A stretch of DNA of 64,000 nt, from contig NZ_DAJPEN010000001.1 of the NCBI RefSeq assembly GCF_025993685.1, positions 3,224,001-3,288,000 on the forward strand, read 5' to 3'. Positions 27,363 to 35,257 of this stretch are shown one piece after another; the stretch's first letter is position 1, and every line of letters starts with the position of its first letter. The position numbers were made by a program, and so were the translations under genes. The notes under the pieces were generated by a model. The model searched no databases and was not told the DNA's origin. It saw only the letters and a program-made list of their open reading frames with translations. This DNA comes from Bacteroides mediterraneensis. Lineage in GTDB: Bacteria > Bacteroidota > Bacteroidia > Bacteroidales > Bacteroidaceae.

Positions 27363-28057
27363 GCTTGAAATGCATTGCCATTGATGATGAACCTATGGCG
27401 CTGGAAATCATAACCAGTTTTTGCCAACGCTATGGGAATATAGAACTGACTACCTTCAACAACCCTCTCCGGGGCATGGAACAGGTAAGAAGAAGCAGAC
27501 CAGATATTCTGTTTCTCGATATAGAAATGGGAGACTTGAACGGAGTGGAACTGGCCCGTGATCTTCCTCCGGGCACCTTGCTTATATTTACTACGGCGTA
27601 TGCCCAATATGCCCTCGACGGATTTGAACTGAGTGCCGTAGATTTCCTGCACAAACCTTTCTCCTACAGCCGCTTTGAAAAGGCTGTACAAAAGGCCTTT
27701 GAACTCCACAAGCTACAGTTGCTTTCTGTTCATCCTTCCTTTACAGATGAAAGCATCACTCTAAAAGCTGATTACAAAAATATACAGATAAGACTAAAGG
27801 ATATTCTTTATATTGAGTCTATGGATAATTATGTCCGTATTTACTTGACAGAACGCCAATGTGTTATGTCTCAAATCAGCATGAAGAGTCTGCAAGAACT
27901 TCTTCCTACAGAAAAATTCATACGTGTACACAAATCTTTCATTGTACCTGCTTACCGTATTGCAAGCTACACCAGCAAAGAAATCACACTCTACAATGGT
28001 ACAAAGATTCCTGTGGGAAGAAGTTATAACAAAGAACTCAAGTTATTTATCCCCTAA
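27359..28057 (+). CDS. LytTR-family response regulator
   Basis: 232 aa. Receiver domain (IDDEPMALEII; phosphorylated Asp in ILFLDIEMGD about residue 54; conserved Lys in FLHKPFSYSRFE) and a LytTR DNA-binding domain (ILYIESMDNYVRIYL, FIRVHKSFIVPAYRI). Partner of the upstream kinase. LytTR proteins bind paired direct repeats, whereas the operator seen at 26280 is an inverted repeat, so that site may belong to another factor. Confidence 0.92.
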   Translation: MSLKCIAIDDEPMALEIITSFCQRYGNIELTTFNNPLRGMEQVRRSRPDILFLDIEMGDLNGVELARDLPPGTLLIFTTAYAQYALDGFELSAVDFLHKPFSYSRFEKAVQKAFELHKLQLLSVHPSFTDESITLKADYKNIQIRLKDILYIESMDNYVRIYLTERQCVMSQISMKSLQELLPTEKFIRVHKSFIVPAYRIASYTSKEITLYNGTKIPVGRSYNKELKLFIP

Positions 28058-28178
28058 ACTAAACTTTAACCTTGGTTCACTCAAGTCATCAGCATAAGAA
28101 ACGACAGAACAATCTCTCTTTATTTAAAATAAAATATAGCTACAAGTATTTTATATTTCATATAGAGAGTTTTAATCT

Positions 28179-28877
28179 TCACTTAAGTTCTTCTGCTTCC
28201 TGCTGTAATAATCTTGCCTTTTCTAACTTTTCAGCTCTTACCCGTGTACGATATTCAAAATCCTCCACCTCATTACGGATATTCCTGATGACAGTTTTAT
28301 CTCTGTCACGATGGAATACCACTTCCAGCGTATCCAGTTCATTGCCCGATATGCCACCATACATTTTGATAAGGCGGTACTTCAAGTCATTGTCAGAGAG
28401 TTGCATATTCCGTTTAAACTGACAAGCATTGCCGACCAAAAGAAGCAGAATTATCCCAAACATGACAATCTGCCACAAGAATGGCCGTGAGGCTTTGAAA
28501 TCCAAAATATGATTGTTGGTGTGATGAACTTCCAACTGCTGTATTCTCTGCAACTCGTTAGCGATGCGTTCCTGTTCCGAAAATATGTCCTTGTTAATGA
28601 CACATAGGTTGGCATATAGGTTGTGCATCTCCTTGACACGAACCAGTGTCAGTTCACGGAACTTCTCCCACTCATTTCTTCCGGCTGAAAGCTGGGACTT
28701 CATTCCAGCAATCTCCGCTTGAAGCCGTTGCAAATTGTCGGAAAGCAGGACAAGTCCCTCATTGTTTTCTTCTTCACCAGTCGTTTCAACCGAAGTTATA
28801 TGTTCCTTGATTTCGGAACAAAGGTTATATACCGCATCCAACGTGTGGACAAAATCGTTGTTCTCCATTTCTTTCAT
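28179..28877 (-). CDS. Coiled-coil membrane protein of the mobilisation region
   Basis: 232 aa. A long N-terminal coiled-coil region (to about 130) is followed by one membrane segment (FLWQIVMFGIILLLLVGNAC, about 145-165) and a charged C-terminal coil. No enzyme motif. It lies directly after the relaxase gene on the same strand, where Bacteroides mobilizable elements often carry such a protein. It may tether the relaxosome to the membrane or coupling protein; this is inference. Confidence 0.7.
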   Translation of the reverse strand: MKEMENNDFVHTLDAVYNLCSEIKEHITSVETTGEEENNEGLVLLSDNLQRLQAEIAGMKSQLSAGRNEWEKFRELTLVRVKEMHNLYANLCVINKDIFSEQERIANELQRIQQLEVHHTNNHILDFKASRPFLWQIVMFGIILLLLVGNACQFKRNMQLSDNDLKYRLIKMYGGISGNELDTLEVVFHRDRDKTVIRNIRNEVEDFEYRTRVRAEKLEKARLLQQEAEELK

Positions 28878-28899
28878 TTTCGTATCTGTTTTTGAGTGA

Positions 28900-29841
28900 T
28901 TACCAATTTATCCTTCTCTTTTTCTTCTTTTTCAATTTCCGCTGAAAGGCTGCTTCCGCATTTTCATCGGTATAATTGGGGGTAGGGTTGAACAATCCAC
29001 CAAATGCCCCGACAATGCTTTCTACTACATTACTGCCTGAATTATAGGTATTCTCATACTGCATCACAGGTTGGTTGCCGTTAGTTACCATTCCGATATT
29101 CTGTTGGTATTGGTTATTGGTTTCTCCCAACATTCTGTCCAACTTGGAATAACTGAAACTCCTGTCAATGTCCGAAGCCTTGAACGTAATACCGTCTTTA
29201 GTAAATGACAAGCCCTGTATGACATCGCTTCTTCCTCTATATTTGAATTCCGTTTTTATTCCCTGCCTGGATAATTCCGATATGAACAGCTTCCAGCTAT
29301 TGGATTTGCTTAACGAGTTCTTGACCGCATAGTAAATCTCATACTTCGTTTTATCATTTCCTTTCAGACGGTGAGTCCGTACCCTATCCTTTCCTTTACC
29401 AAAATAAAGTCCATACTTCTCTTTCAATTCCTTACAGACTTTGACATTCCGGTAACAGTCGTTCTTGTCACTGATAGTGCGTCCGTTGTTATTCACTCGG
29501 TTGAAAACAATATGAACATGCGGATGCTTCTGGTCATTGTGCCGGACAATGATATATTGGGTATCTCTGATTCCCATTTTCTGCATATACTCCTTTGCCA
29601 GACTTACCAGCATCTCATCCGTCATTCTCGGAGCGTCCTCAGGTGCATAGCTGAGCGAGATATGTCCCACAGGCTGACGGATATTCGGTTTTATCATCCG
29701 CTGAGCTTGAAAACAGTCCGTAATGGCCTGAATGCTGTCCGTTAATACTCCTTCGGCAGCCAGAAGTCTTGCTTCCGGCTTACCCAATACATAATTGACA
29801 CATCCTTTAAATCCCGCTCCCTTACTTATTTTTCCAATCAT
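28900..29841 (-). CDS. Relaxase/mobilisation nuclease (MOB_P type)
   Basis: 313 aa. Nicks the element at oriT and carries the strand into the recipient. The start (MIGKISKGAGFKGCVNYVLG) is typical of Bacteroides relaxases. Motif III, RHNDQKHPHVHIVFNRVN (about 115-132), supplies the metal-binding histidines; a catalytic Tyr is likely in the first 20 residues (NYVLG). The C-terminus is short and ends in a Lys/Arg stretch, with no primase or helicase domain. The start overlaps the end of the MobC gene by 20 bp. Confidence 0.92.
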   Translation of the reverse strand: MIGKISKGAGFKGCVNYVLGKPEARLLAAEGVLTDSIQAITDCFQAQRMIKPNIRQPVGHISLSYAPEDAPRMTDEMLVSLAKEYMQKMGIRDTQYIIVRHNDQKHPHVHIVFNRVNNNGRTISDKNDCYRNVKVCKELKEKYGLYFGKGKDRVRTHRLKGNDKTKYEIYYAVKNSLSKSNSWKLFISELSRQGIKTEFKYRGRSDVIQGLSFTKDGITFKASDIDRSFSYSKLDRMLGETNNQYQQNIGMVTNGNQPVMQYENTYNSGSNVVESIVGAFGGLFNPTPNYTDENAEAAFQRKLKKKKKRRINW

Positions 29842-30175
29842 CGGACAACTGTTTAATGATTTGTACTATCTTTTTCTTCAACAGCATAAGTTCTGTTGCT
29901 ACGCCAGCAAATCCTCCGGCATTGGCTTTATGGGCAAGCTGGTTGATGTTATTGGCTTCTCCAGCAAGTTTCCGCAACACGTCCGCATCCGCCTTGCTGA
30001 TGCGCTGTACTACTTTACCCGTAAGCAATACGGAGTGGACGAACCTACTGAGTGAAACTCCTGCATCTTTCCTGCGTTTCTCTACCGCTTGGTACTCAAT
30101 ATCTGTAAATCTTGCGCTGACCACACGCACCTTGTTGCGCTTGGTCTGCCGTGATTGTTGTTTATCTTTTTCCAT
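29822..30175 (-). CDS. mobC-like: Plasmid mobilisation relaxosome protein (MobC-like)
   Basis: 117 aa from the ATG at 30175; the longer open frame upstream runs through the putative oriT and lacks protein-like sequence. A basic N-terminus precedes a ribbon-helix-helix-like stretch (VRVVSARFTDIEYQAVEKRR) and the MobC pattern (ANNINQLAHKANAGGF). It binds oriT and helps the relaxase nick. It is the first gene of the mobilisation operon and lies next to the candidate oriT. Confidence 0.85.
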   Translation of the reverse strand: MEKDKQQSRQTKRNKVRVVSARFTDIEYQAVEKRRKDAGVSLSRFVHSVLLTGKVVQRISKADADVLRKLAGEANNINQLAHKANAGGFAGVATELMLLKKKIVQIIKQLSDDWKNK

Positions 30176-30199
30176 TCTGAAATTCGTTTTGGACTGCAA

Positions 30200-30275
30200 C
30201 CAACGGGAGCAGGTTGTCTTTGCCTTCTGGCAAAGCAAGGGCGGAAATGTATACATTTCCATTACCTTGCTTCCT
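30200..30275. other. Candidate oriT with nested palindromes
   Basis: Between the MobC and primase genes lie CAAC...GTTG (30200-30216), a TTTGCC/GGCAAA hairpin (30219-30234), and a perfect 18-bp palindrome (30243-30260). The palindrome is flanked by AAGCAAGG (30233-30240) and its complement (30265-30272). Such nested inverted repeats beside mobC are typical of origins of transfer. The nick site cannot be read from the sequence. Confidence 0.6.
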
Positions 30276-30321
30276 CAGCCTACACATATTCCGTTGCTAC
30301 AGCAATGTTACTTGATTAATA

Positions 30322-31266
30322 CTACAGACTCCTGCCTTTCGACTTCTTGGGCACTGATGTTTGTATGAATTTCTTTTCTCGGAGAGGATTCCGTTTACAC
30401 AAGTACTCATTCAAATCCTTGCATCCACTATACAGATGTGATGCGTCACGGATATTGATGGTACTACCATACTCTTTTCGGATTTGCAGAATGGCTTCCA
30501 TCCCTGCACGGTCGTTATCAAAAAAGCAATGAATGCGCAGATAATTTCCCAACGGATAAAAAGCCTTGGAAACATTCGATACAGAATTCAGTACCATATA
30601 GTCTTGTTTGTCAAATTCCGGATATTGAGGACAACTGTCCAATCTCAGTGTCAAGAAAGAAAGATAATCCATAAATCCTTCAAAGACATAACAGACTTCA
30701 TTCTGCCTGTTCGTATGCCGAATATGACTGATGTCCTTGGGAGCAATACACCCCTTGAAATACTTGTTCCGTATTTCATACCCTCCACGCACATTAGGGA
30801 ACCCGACTGCATAGTAATGCTTACCGTTGTTCTCGAAATGTACTTCGCAACATTCTCTTTTCGCAAGTTCCGTATTAATCCCCCTTTCACGCAGATAGGA
30901 AAGCAGAACTGGTGATTCCAAAGGTTTCACTTCCATACGTTGAAAACTCGGTTCTGTAGGAGACTGCTTTTGAAAAGAAAAGGAAACGGGACAAATATGC
31001 GGAGCCTGTTCCTCAATCTGACGCAAAAGGTAAGGTACACTTTCGGAACAATACAGTACCGAAGCCAAGGTAAGTATATTACCTCCCTTACCCAGTCCGA
31101 AGTCAAACCACTTATTGATTTCGGTATTCACCTTAAACGATGCGTCTGTTTCCTCTCTAAATGGTGATTTATACCAAAGGTTCATTCCCTGTCGTTTGAC
31201 CGGATTATACCCCAAACTATGCAAATAATCTTCCAGTTTAATATTCTTTGCTTCTTCTATTGTCAT
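30322..31266 (-). CDS. Toprim-domain DNA primase of the mobilizable element
   Basis: 314 aa from the ATG at 31266. The N-terminus (IKLEDYLHSLGYNPVKRQG, LWYKSPFREETDASFKV, FDFGLGKGGNILTLA) is the CHC2/primase zinc-finger-like fold without its cysteines. The C-terminal Toprim domain shows VCYVFEGFMDYLSFL and the acidic pair HCFFDNDRAGMEA. Probably primes synthesis of the element's lagging or transferred strand. It works with the primase-helicase encoded just upstream. Confidence 0.87.
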   Translation of the reverse strand: MTIEEAKNIKLEDYLHSLGYNPVKRQGMNLWYKSPFREETDASFKVNTEINKWFDFGLGKGGNILTLASVLYCSESVPYLLRQIEEQAPHICPVSFSFQKQSPTEPSFQRMEVKPLESPVLLSYLRERGINTELAKRECCEVHFENNGKHYYAVGFPNVRGGYEIRNKYFKGCIAPKDISHIRHTNRQNEVCYVFEGFMDYLSFLTLRLDSCPQYPEFDKQDYMVLNSVSNVSKAFYPLGNYLRIHCFFDNDRAGMEAILQIRKEYGSTINIRDASHLYSGCKDLNEYLCKRNPLREKKFIQTSVPKKSKGRSL

Positions 31267-31297
31267 TTTCTTATGAATTTGAATGTGAATGAAATGT

Positions 31298-31490
31298 GTT
31301 GATTTGTTGAGCGACGAACTTATCTTACTGAAAAACAACAGAATGACACTTCAACATCAACTCAACAAAGACCGATGAAAAAAGAAATAACTATTTCTCT
31401 TTTCAACAGTGCTTTTAAAAAGTTGAATGTTTGTTGAGAATATTATTCTCTTATACTCAGCAAGTTTGTATTATCTTTCAACAATTCAAC
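31298..31490. repeat. Cluster of TCAAC/GTTGA repeats, possible replication origin of element 1
   Basis: About ten copies of TCAAC or its complement lie in under 200 bp between the two replication genes, several arranged as pairs (for example 31298 and 31306, and the pair ending at 31490). The region is AT-rich and non-coding. It could be where the element's replication proteins act; this is inference from position and repetition. Confidence 0.45.
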
Positions 31491-31497
31491 AAAAGAA

Positions 31498-32709
31498 TTA
31501 GAATTCATCCAGTTGTTTTCTGGTAATGGTGTAATAGCGTCCTACCCGTCTGATTGGTTCAAATCTCCTTTCTTTGTTACAGGCAAACAGATAAGTGGTA
31601 TAACTCAATCCGTTCGGAGCTGGAGTCAGTTTCCAATCTTCGGTCACAATTTTCCTTAACCAATGCTTGTCAATTCTGACCTGAGAAAGATTCAGCAGGA
31701 TAAGCAGGTCATTCAGACAAAAAGAAAAACTGTCTATTTCCATACACTCCATGATTTCCTTTATCAGTTCTGCAACTTCCACCTCGTATTTACTTTTGTT
31801 GCAGCGTATGATTTTCAATAAAGCCGCTGTTTCCGTCTGTTTCGGTGAAAACCACATACGGCTCACATTTTGAGTGGTCAGTGTCCGATGTTGCAAAAAG
31901 TAAAGGAATGCCGGAATCTCCTCAATCAGTTTCTGTAAGAAGTGTGTATCGTCATTTTCCAAATGATGAATCTTCCTTACCCAATACCGTGTTTCTCCCG
32001 GGTCGATAATTACAGGAAGTCTTTCGTTATTTGAACAAAGCACAAACTTGGCAAAGAAGGCAATCTCATCACGGTCTTTGCCTTTTGCTTCCACTTTATA
32101 GGATAAAGTTGTACTCAGATTTTTCAACCGTTCCGAATCCTCCCTGCGGTTCAGCAATACCTCATCCACTACAATGATGAGTTTCCCTGCCCAATCCGAA
32201 TTGAACTGACTGCGGAAATCTTCATTCGTATTAAAGGTTACATTATTGCGGAACATAGCTTTCAGGAAGTTTAGGAACGTACTCTTTCCCGTATTTCGTT
32301 CTTCCGATACTAACAACAGAATCGGCAATTTCTGAACAGGCTGCAAATAAAGGAGTTGCAAATAATCCATTCCCAATTCGTATTGCTCACCGAAAATATG
32401 GTGCAGTAAAGCTTGAATATGAGAGAAATCTCCTTCTTTTGGCTGGTGTCCTATCGGTTCATACAGATTCAGAAAATTATCTATCACTTGACGGTAGTTC
32501 ACATGGTCAGGTACAGTACAAAAGCCGTCATATTTAGGGACATTTGCCAGATAATCTTTACCATAATCCTGACGAAGTGTTTCATTGTTCCAGACAATAC
32601 GCTTCTTTACGTAACCACCGTTCAAACGAGGTTGGTTCACTATTTTGTAGAGTGTCGTACCAACCCGGACAAACGGGCTCTCATTTCTCAATGTTTCATC
32701 CGTACTCAT
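31498..32709 (-). CDS. Primase-helicase-like ATPase (DUF5906/SF3-like)
   Basis: 403 aa. A central AAA+ core with Walker A SEERNTGKSTFLNFLK (about 160), Walker B KLIIVVDEVL, and sensor region FVLCSNNERLPVIID followed by an Arg-rich RYWVRKI. This matches primase-associated helicases of Bacteroides integrative elements and phages. Likely unwinds the element's origin. It ends in a winged-helix-like tail. It is 3 bp from the HTH gene, so the two are co-transcribed. Confidence 0.82.
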   Translation of the reverse strand: MSTDETLRNESPFVRVGTTLYKIVNQPRLNGGYVKKRIVWNNETLRQDYGKDYLANVPKYDGFCTVPDHVNYRQVIDNFLNLYEPIGHQPKEGDFSHIQALLHHIFGEQYELGMDYLQLLYLQPVQKLPILLLVSEERNTGKSTFLNFLKAMFRNNVTFNTNEDFRSQFNSDWAGKLIIVVDEVLLNRREDSERLKNLSTTLSYKVEAKGKDRDEIAFFAKFVLCSNNERLPVIIDPGETRYWVRKIHHLENDDTHFLQKLIEEIPAFLYFLQHRTLTTQNVSRMWFSPKQTETAALLKIIRCNKSKYEVEVAELIKEIMECMEIDSFSFCLNDLLILLNLSQVRIDKHWLRKIVTEDWKLTPAPNGLSYTTYLFACNKERRFEPIRRVGRYYTITRKQLDEF

Positions 32710-32712
32710 ACC

Positions 32713-33063
32713 TTAGCGTTTACGTTTAAAACATTTCTGAATGTTGGCCGCGGAATCACAACCTTCACTGCTGTTAGAAACCAATTGCTTGTGTGCCCAT
32801 TCAATAAGAGCCTTCCGAGAAAAAACAAGTTTGTTTCCATACTTCATAAAGGGTATCTGTTCCTGCGAAGTCATTTTGTATAATTTCGCTTTTGAAGTCG
32901 GAAAGCCGTTATCCTCCAGCACTTTCAAGGCATTGGGCATACTTAACGTATCAGGTAAATCGGAACTAGGTACTGCCTGTTGATTTCCTGAAAAGAATTT
33001 TGAAACCGCATTGAATACAGCTTCTTGAATCTGCTCCTCTGTTGCGACAATGATATTTGCCAT
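32713..33063 (-). CDS. HTH (excisionase-like) DNA-binding protein
   Basis: 116 aa from the ATG at 33063; the open frame starts at a TTG six bases upstream. The middle holds a MerR/excisionase-like winged helix (GFPTSKAKLYKMTSQEQIPFMKYGNKLVFSR). In this family of elements such proteins act as recombination directionality factor or as regulator of the replication genes. Arrays of 10-bp repeats lie about 130 bp upstream. Confidence 0.75.
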   Translation of the reverse strand: MANIIVATEEQIQEAVFNAVSKFFSGNQQAVPSSDLPDTLSMPNALKVLEDNGFPTSKAKLYKMTSQEQIPFMKYGNKLVFSRKALIEWAHKQLVSNSSEGCDSAANIQKCFKRKR

Positions 33064-33190
33064 AATCAAACATTTTAGGGGTTAAACAATAAGCTGTCGT
33101 CACAGCCATCTCAACGTTGATACGGCAAAGGAAATATAAAAATAAGAGCTTATAAAACAGGATAATATCTATATCAGCTATGCCAACAGC

Positions 33191-33275
33191 AGACATTTGA
33201 TGTCATTTGAAGACATTTGCCAGACAGCATTTCAAGGCTTGGCAACAAATGGCTCGAATTGGCACTAATTGGCAC
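33191..33275. repeat. 10-bp-period repeats upstream of the HTH gene
   Basis: Three tandem decamers of the form wGwCATTTGm at 33191-33220, and AATTGGCAC twice at 33257 and 33267 with the same 10-bp spacing. One helical turn per repeat suggests cooperative protein binding, for example by the excisionase-like protein. Confidence 0.55.
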
Positions 33276-33307
33276 AGTTAATATAGATGATAAAAGAAAA
33301 TGTGATT

Positions 33308-33715
33308 TTATTGTTTTTGTTTGCGAAGCTGGTCGATTACCTCATCTATATCGAAGAATTCCAGATTGGTAAATGATTTCTTGCTGGGCTTTATCAGACC
33401 GTCCTTTATCCATTTATTGACGGATGCTTGGGTTGTTTTCATCCATTTGGCTAAATGAACATTTGTAATCAGGTAACATCCGTTTAATTGCGTAACAGTA
33501 TGTTTGTTTGCTGAAAAGCCACGCAGCAAACGGTCTATCAGTATATCGATGTCTTTTTTGATAATTTTGGGTGCTGGTTTGTTTTCTTTGATGGTCAGTT
33601 CAATAGAATTCATGTCGAAGTTAGCCAACTGTGGTAGTTTGGATAACTCTTCGATGATATGACCGGCACATCGCAAATCTTGAATATGGAATGTCAATTG
33701 CTTTCGTCTTGGCAT
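33308..33715 (-). CDS. Predicted HTH regulatory protein
   Basis: 135 aa. The C-terminal part (NVHLAKWMKTTQASVNKWIK followed by FFDIDEVIDQLRKQ) is a MerR/excisionase-like helix-turn-helix that reads a Bacteroides mobile-element pattern. The N-terminal half is helical and unknown. Its start overlaps the end of the upstream AlbA_2 gene by 22 bp, so they are translationally coupled. Confidence 0.7.
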   Translation of the reverse strand: MPRRKQLTFHIQDLRCAGHIIEELSKLPQLANFDMNSIELTIKENKPAPKIIKKDIDILIDRLLRGFSANKHTVTQLNGCYLITNVHLAKWMKTTQASVNKWIKDGLIKPSKKSFTNLEFFDIDEVIDQLRKQKQ

Positions 33716-35247
33716 AGTAGTAATTTTCCTTTTTCTGTGGTATAATATTTCTGCAAACGGCTGTTAGGCTTATCAGGAACAGTCATTGCCAACAATCCTT
33801 CTGCAATCAGAGGGTTTATATATTTCCTCTTAAACTTTGTTCTATCACTAAAATTGAATAAAGCAATAATCTGAGTTAAAGAATTTTCGAGCAAGCATGT
33901 TTCCAATATAGTTTTTATCTCCTTTTGACTTAATGCTACCTTAGTGCCGACTTGCTGCCAACTTAGTGCCGACTTAGTGCCGACTTGTCGGTGACTTGTC
34001 GGTATATTTTCTGCAAACTCAAATTCTTTAGGGTCGCGATAAGTAATGGAAAAGACAAACTCCTCTCCACTATGAATCTCTATCTCAGAGTTTTCAAAGT
34101 ATAACGGAGCATATTTCCGAATATTTTTCTGTCCAGATCCAAGCTCCTCAGCCCATTTCATTTCACGGAATACCTTTGTTATTAGCGGATTCTTTGTACG
34201 GGTACGCCAGTCATTTATATCTATATCCCCTGTTTGGAAAGGTTTCGTCCAATTCTCCGTTATGACCCGGTCACGGAATATGAGAAACTTATTGGTATAT
34301 GAACTGATATATTCACGGTGCAGAAGGGTATTTGAAATTACTTCTCTGAATATCATTACCCGTAAATCCAAACGGTCTATACCATTATCTGCCAAACGGA
34401 ACTTATCAGGCATGTTACGTTGCACAAAATTCAGCAAACGGATATATGACTGAATCAAATTTACGCATATCATATCCCGGTCATTGTAACGAATATCAGG
34501 GTCAGTCGGAAGCGGATGCAAGAAACGCTCGTAAGATATGCTACGATAAATGGCATCCGTACGATGCCACGGACAACAATTTAGAATAGTCTGTTCCTTG
34601 CCAAATAAAAGAATGGCAGCCAACTTATATCCTTCCCTATTTGTTCCCCGTTGTTTACCCCAGAACAGACTTTTCAGGAATTCTTCATTTGTCATGCTCA
34701 GCCACGGATGATTGGAGTTATGAATGGAAATGTGGCTACGCATAATCTTGAACGATTCTTCATCCATATCTCCCAATGTTACATCGGGAAATACTTCATT
34801 CTCGGAAGATTCCTTTTCTTTTCGCATGAACATGTTCTTAACCAGATAAGTATGCTTTGACACATCATTGTCTGCATCACCCCAACGGTCGTAAAAACGG
34901 TTTTTATATCTATGTACCTGTTCACTCTCCGGCACATTCAGATACAGGATAATCTTACCGTCTATCTCTGTCTGCTCCGGCGTAATTGGCATTGGAGGAA
35001 GAAACTGTTCAGGATTATTCAGCGTATTGATAATACTTTTGGTCATATCTGTTACGCATTTAGGGTTAATTCCCAATATTGTACCATCATCATCCACCCC
35101 TAAAAAGATATATCCTCCCTCTGCATTCAGAAAAGAACATACCGTTTCATATACGGAAGCCGAAACCTTATCCGTGCATTTCTTAAATTCTACTTGCTTA
35201 TTCTCACCATGCGAAAGCAAGTCCTTTATTTTATCTGTTGATAACAT
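33694..35247 (-). CDS. AlbA_2/Schlafen-like ATP-binding protein with C-terminal winged helix
   Basis: 517 aa. The N-terminal AlbA_2 domain shows GENKQVEFKKC (about residue 14) and FLNAEGGYIFLGVDDDG (about 38-54). The middle matches HATPase_c_4-type proteins (LRVMIFREVISNTLLHREY; ELGSGQKNIRKY), and the end is a winged-helix region. Between them a short repeat reads VGTKSALS and VGTKVALS, from a DNA repeat at 33941-34011. Such proteins are common cargo or regulators of mobile elements; a defence role is possible but unproven. Confidence 0.75.
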   Translation of the reverse strand: MLSTDKIKDLLSHGENKQVEFKKCTDKVSASVYETVCSFLNAEGGYIFLGVDDDGTILGINPKCVTDMTKSIINTLNNPEQFLPPMPITPEQTEIDGKIILYLNVPESEQVHRYKNRFYDRWGDADNDVSKHTYLVKNMFMRKEKESSENEVFPDVTLGDMDEESFKIMRSHISIHNSNHPWLSMTNEEFLKSLFWGKQRGTNREGYKLAAILLFGKEQTILNCCPWHRTDAIYRSISYERFLHPLPTDPDIRYNDRDMICVNLIQSYIRLLNFVQRNMPDKFRLADNGIDRLDLRVMIFREVISNTLLHREYISSYTNKFLIFRDRVITENWTKPFQTGDIDINDWRTRTKNPLITKVFREMKWAEELGSGQKNIRKYAPLYFENSEIEIHSGEEFVFSITYRDPKEFEFAENIPTSHRQVGTKSALSWQQVGTKVALSQKEIKTILETCLLENSLTQIIALFNFSDRTKFKRKYINPLIAEGLLAMTVPDKPNSRLQKYYTTEKGKLLLCQDESN

Positions 35248-35257
35248 ACAGTTTCTT

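Noticed and set aside
28058..28178. Possible left boundary of element 1 just before the mobilisation genes
   Set aside because: No copy of the 46-bp core or of the TGACACA pair is present here, while both occur at 22.2-22.3 kb.
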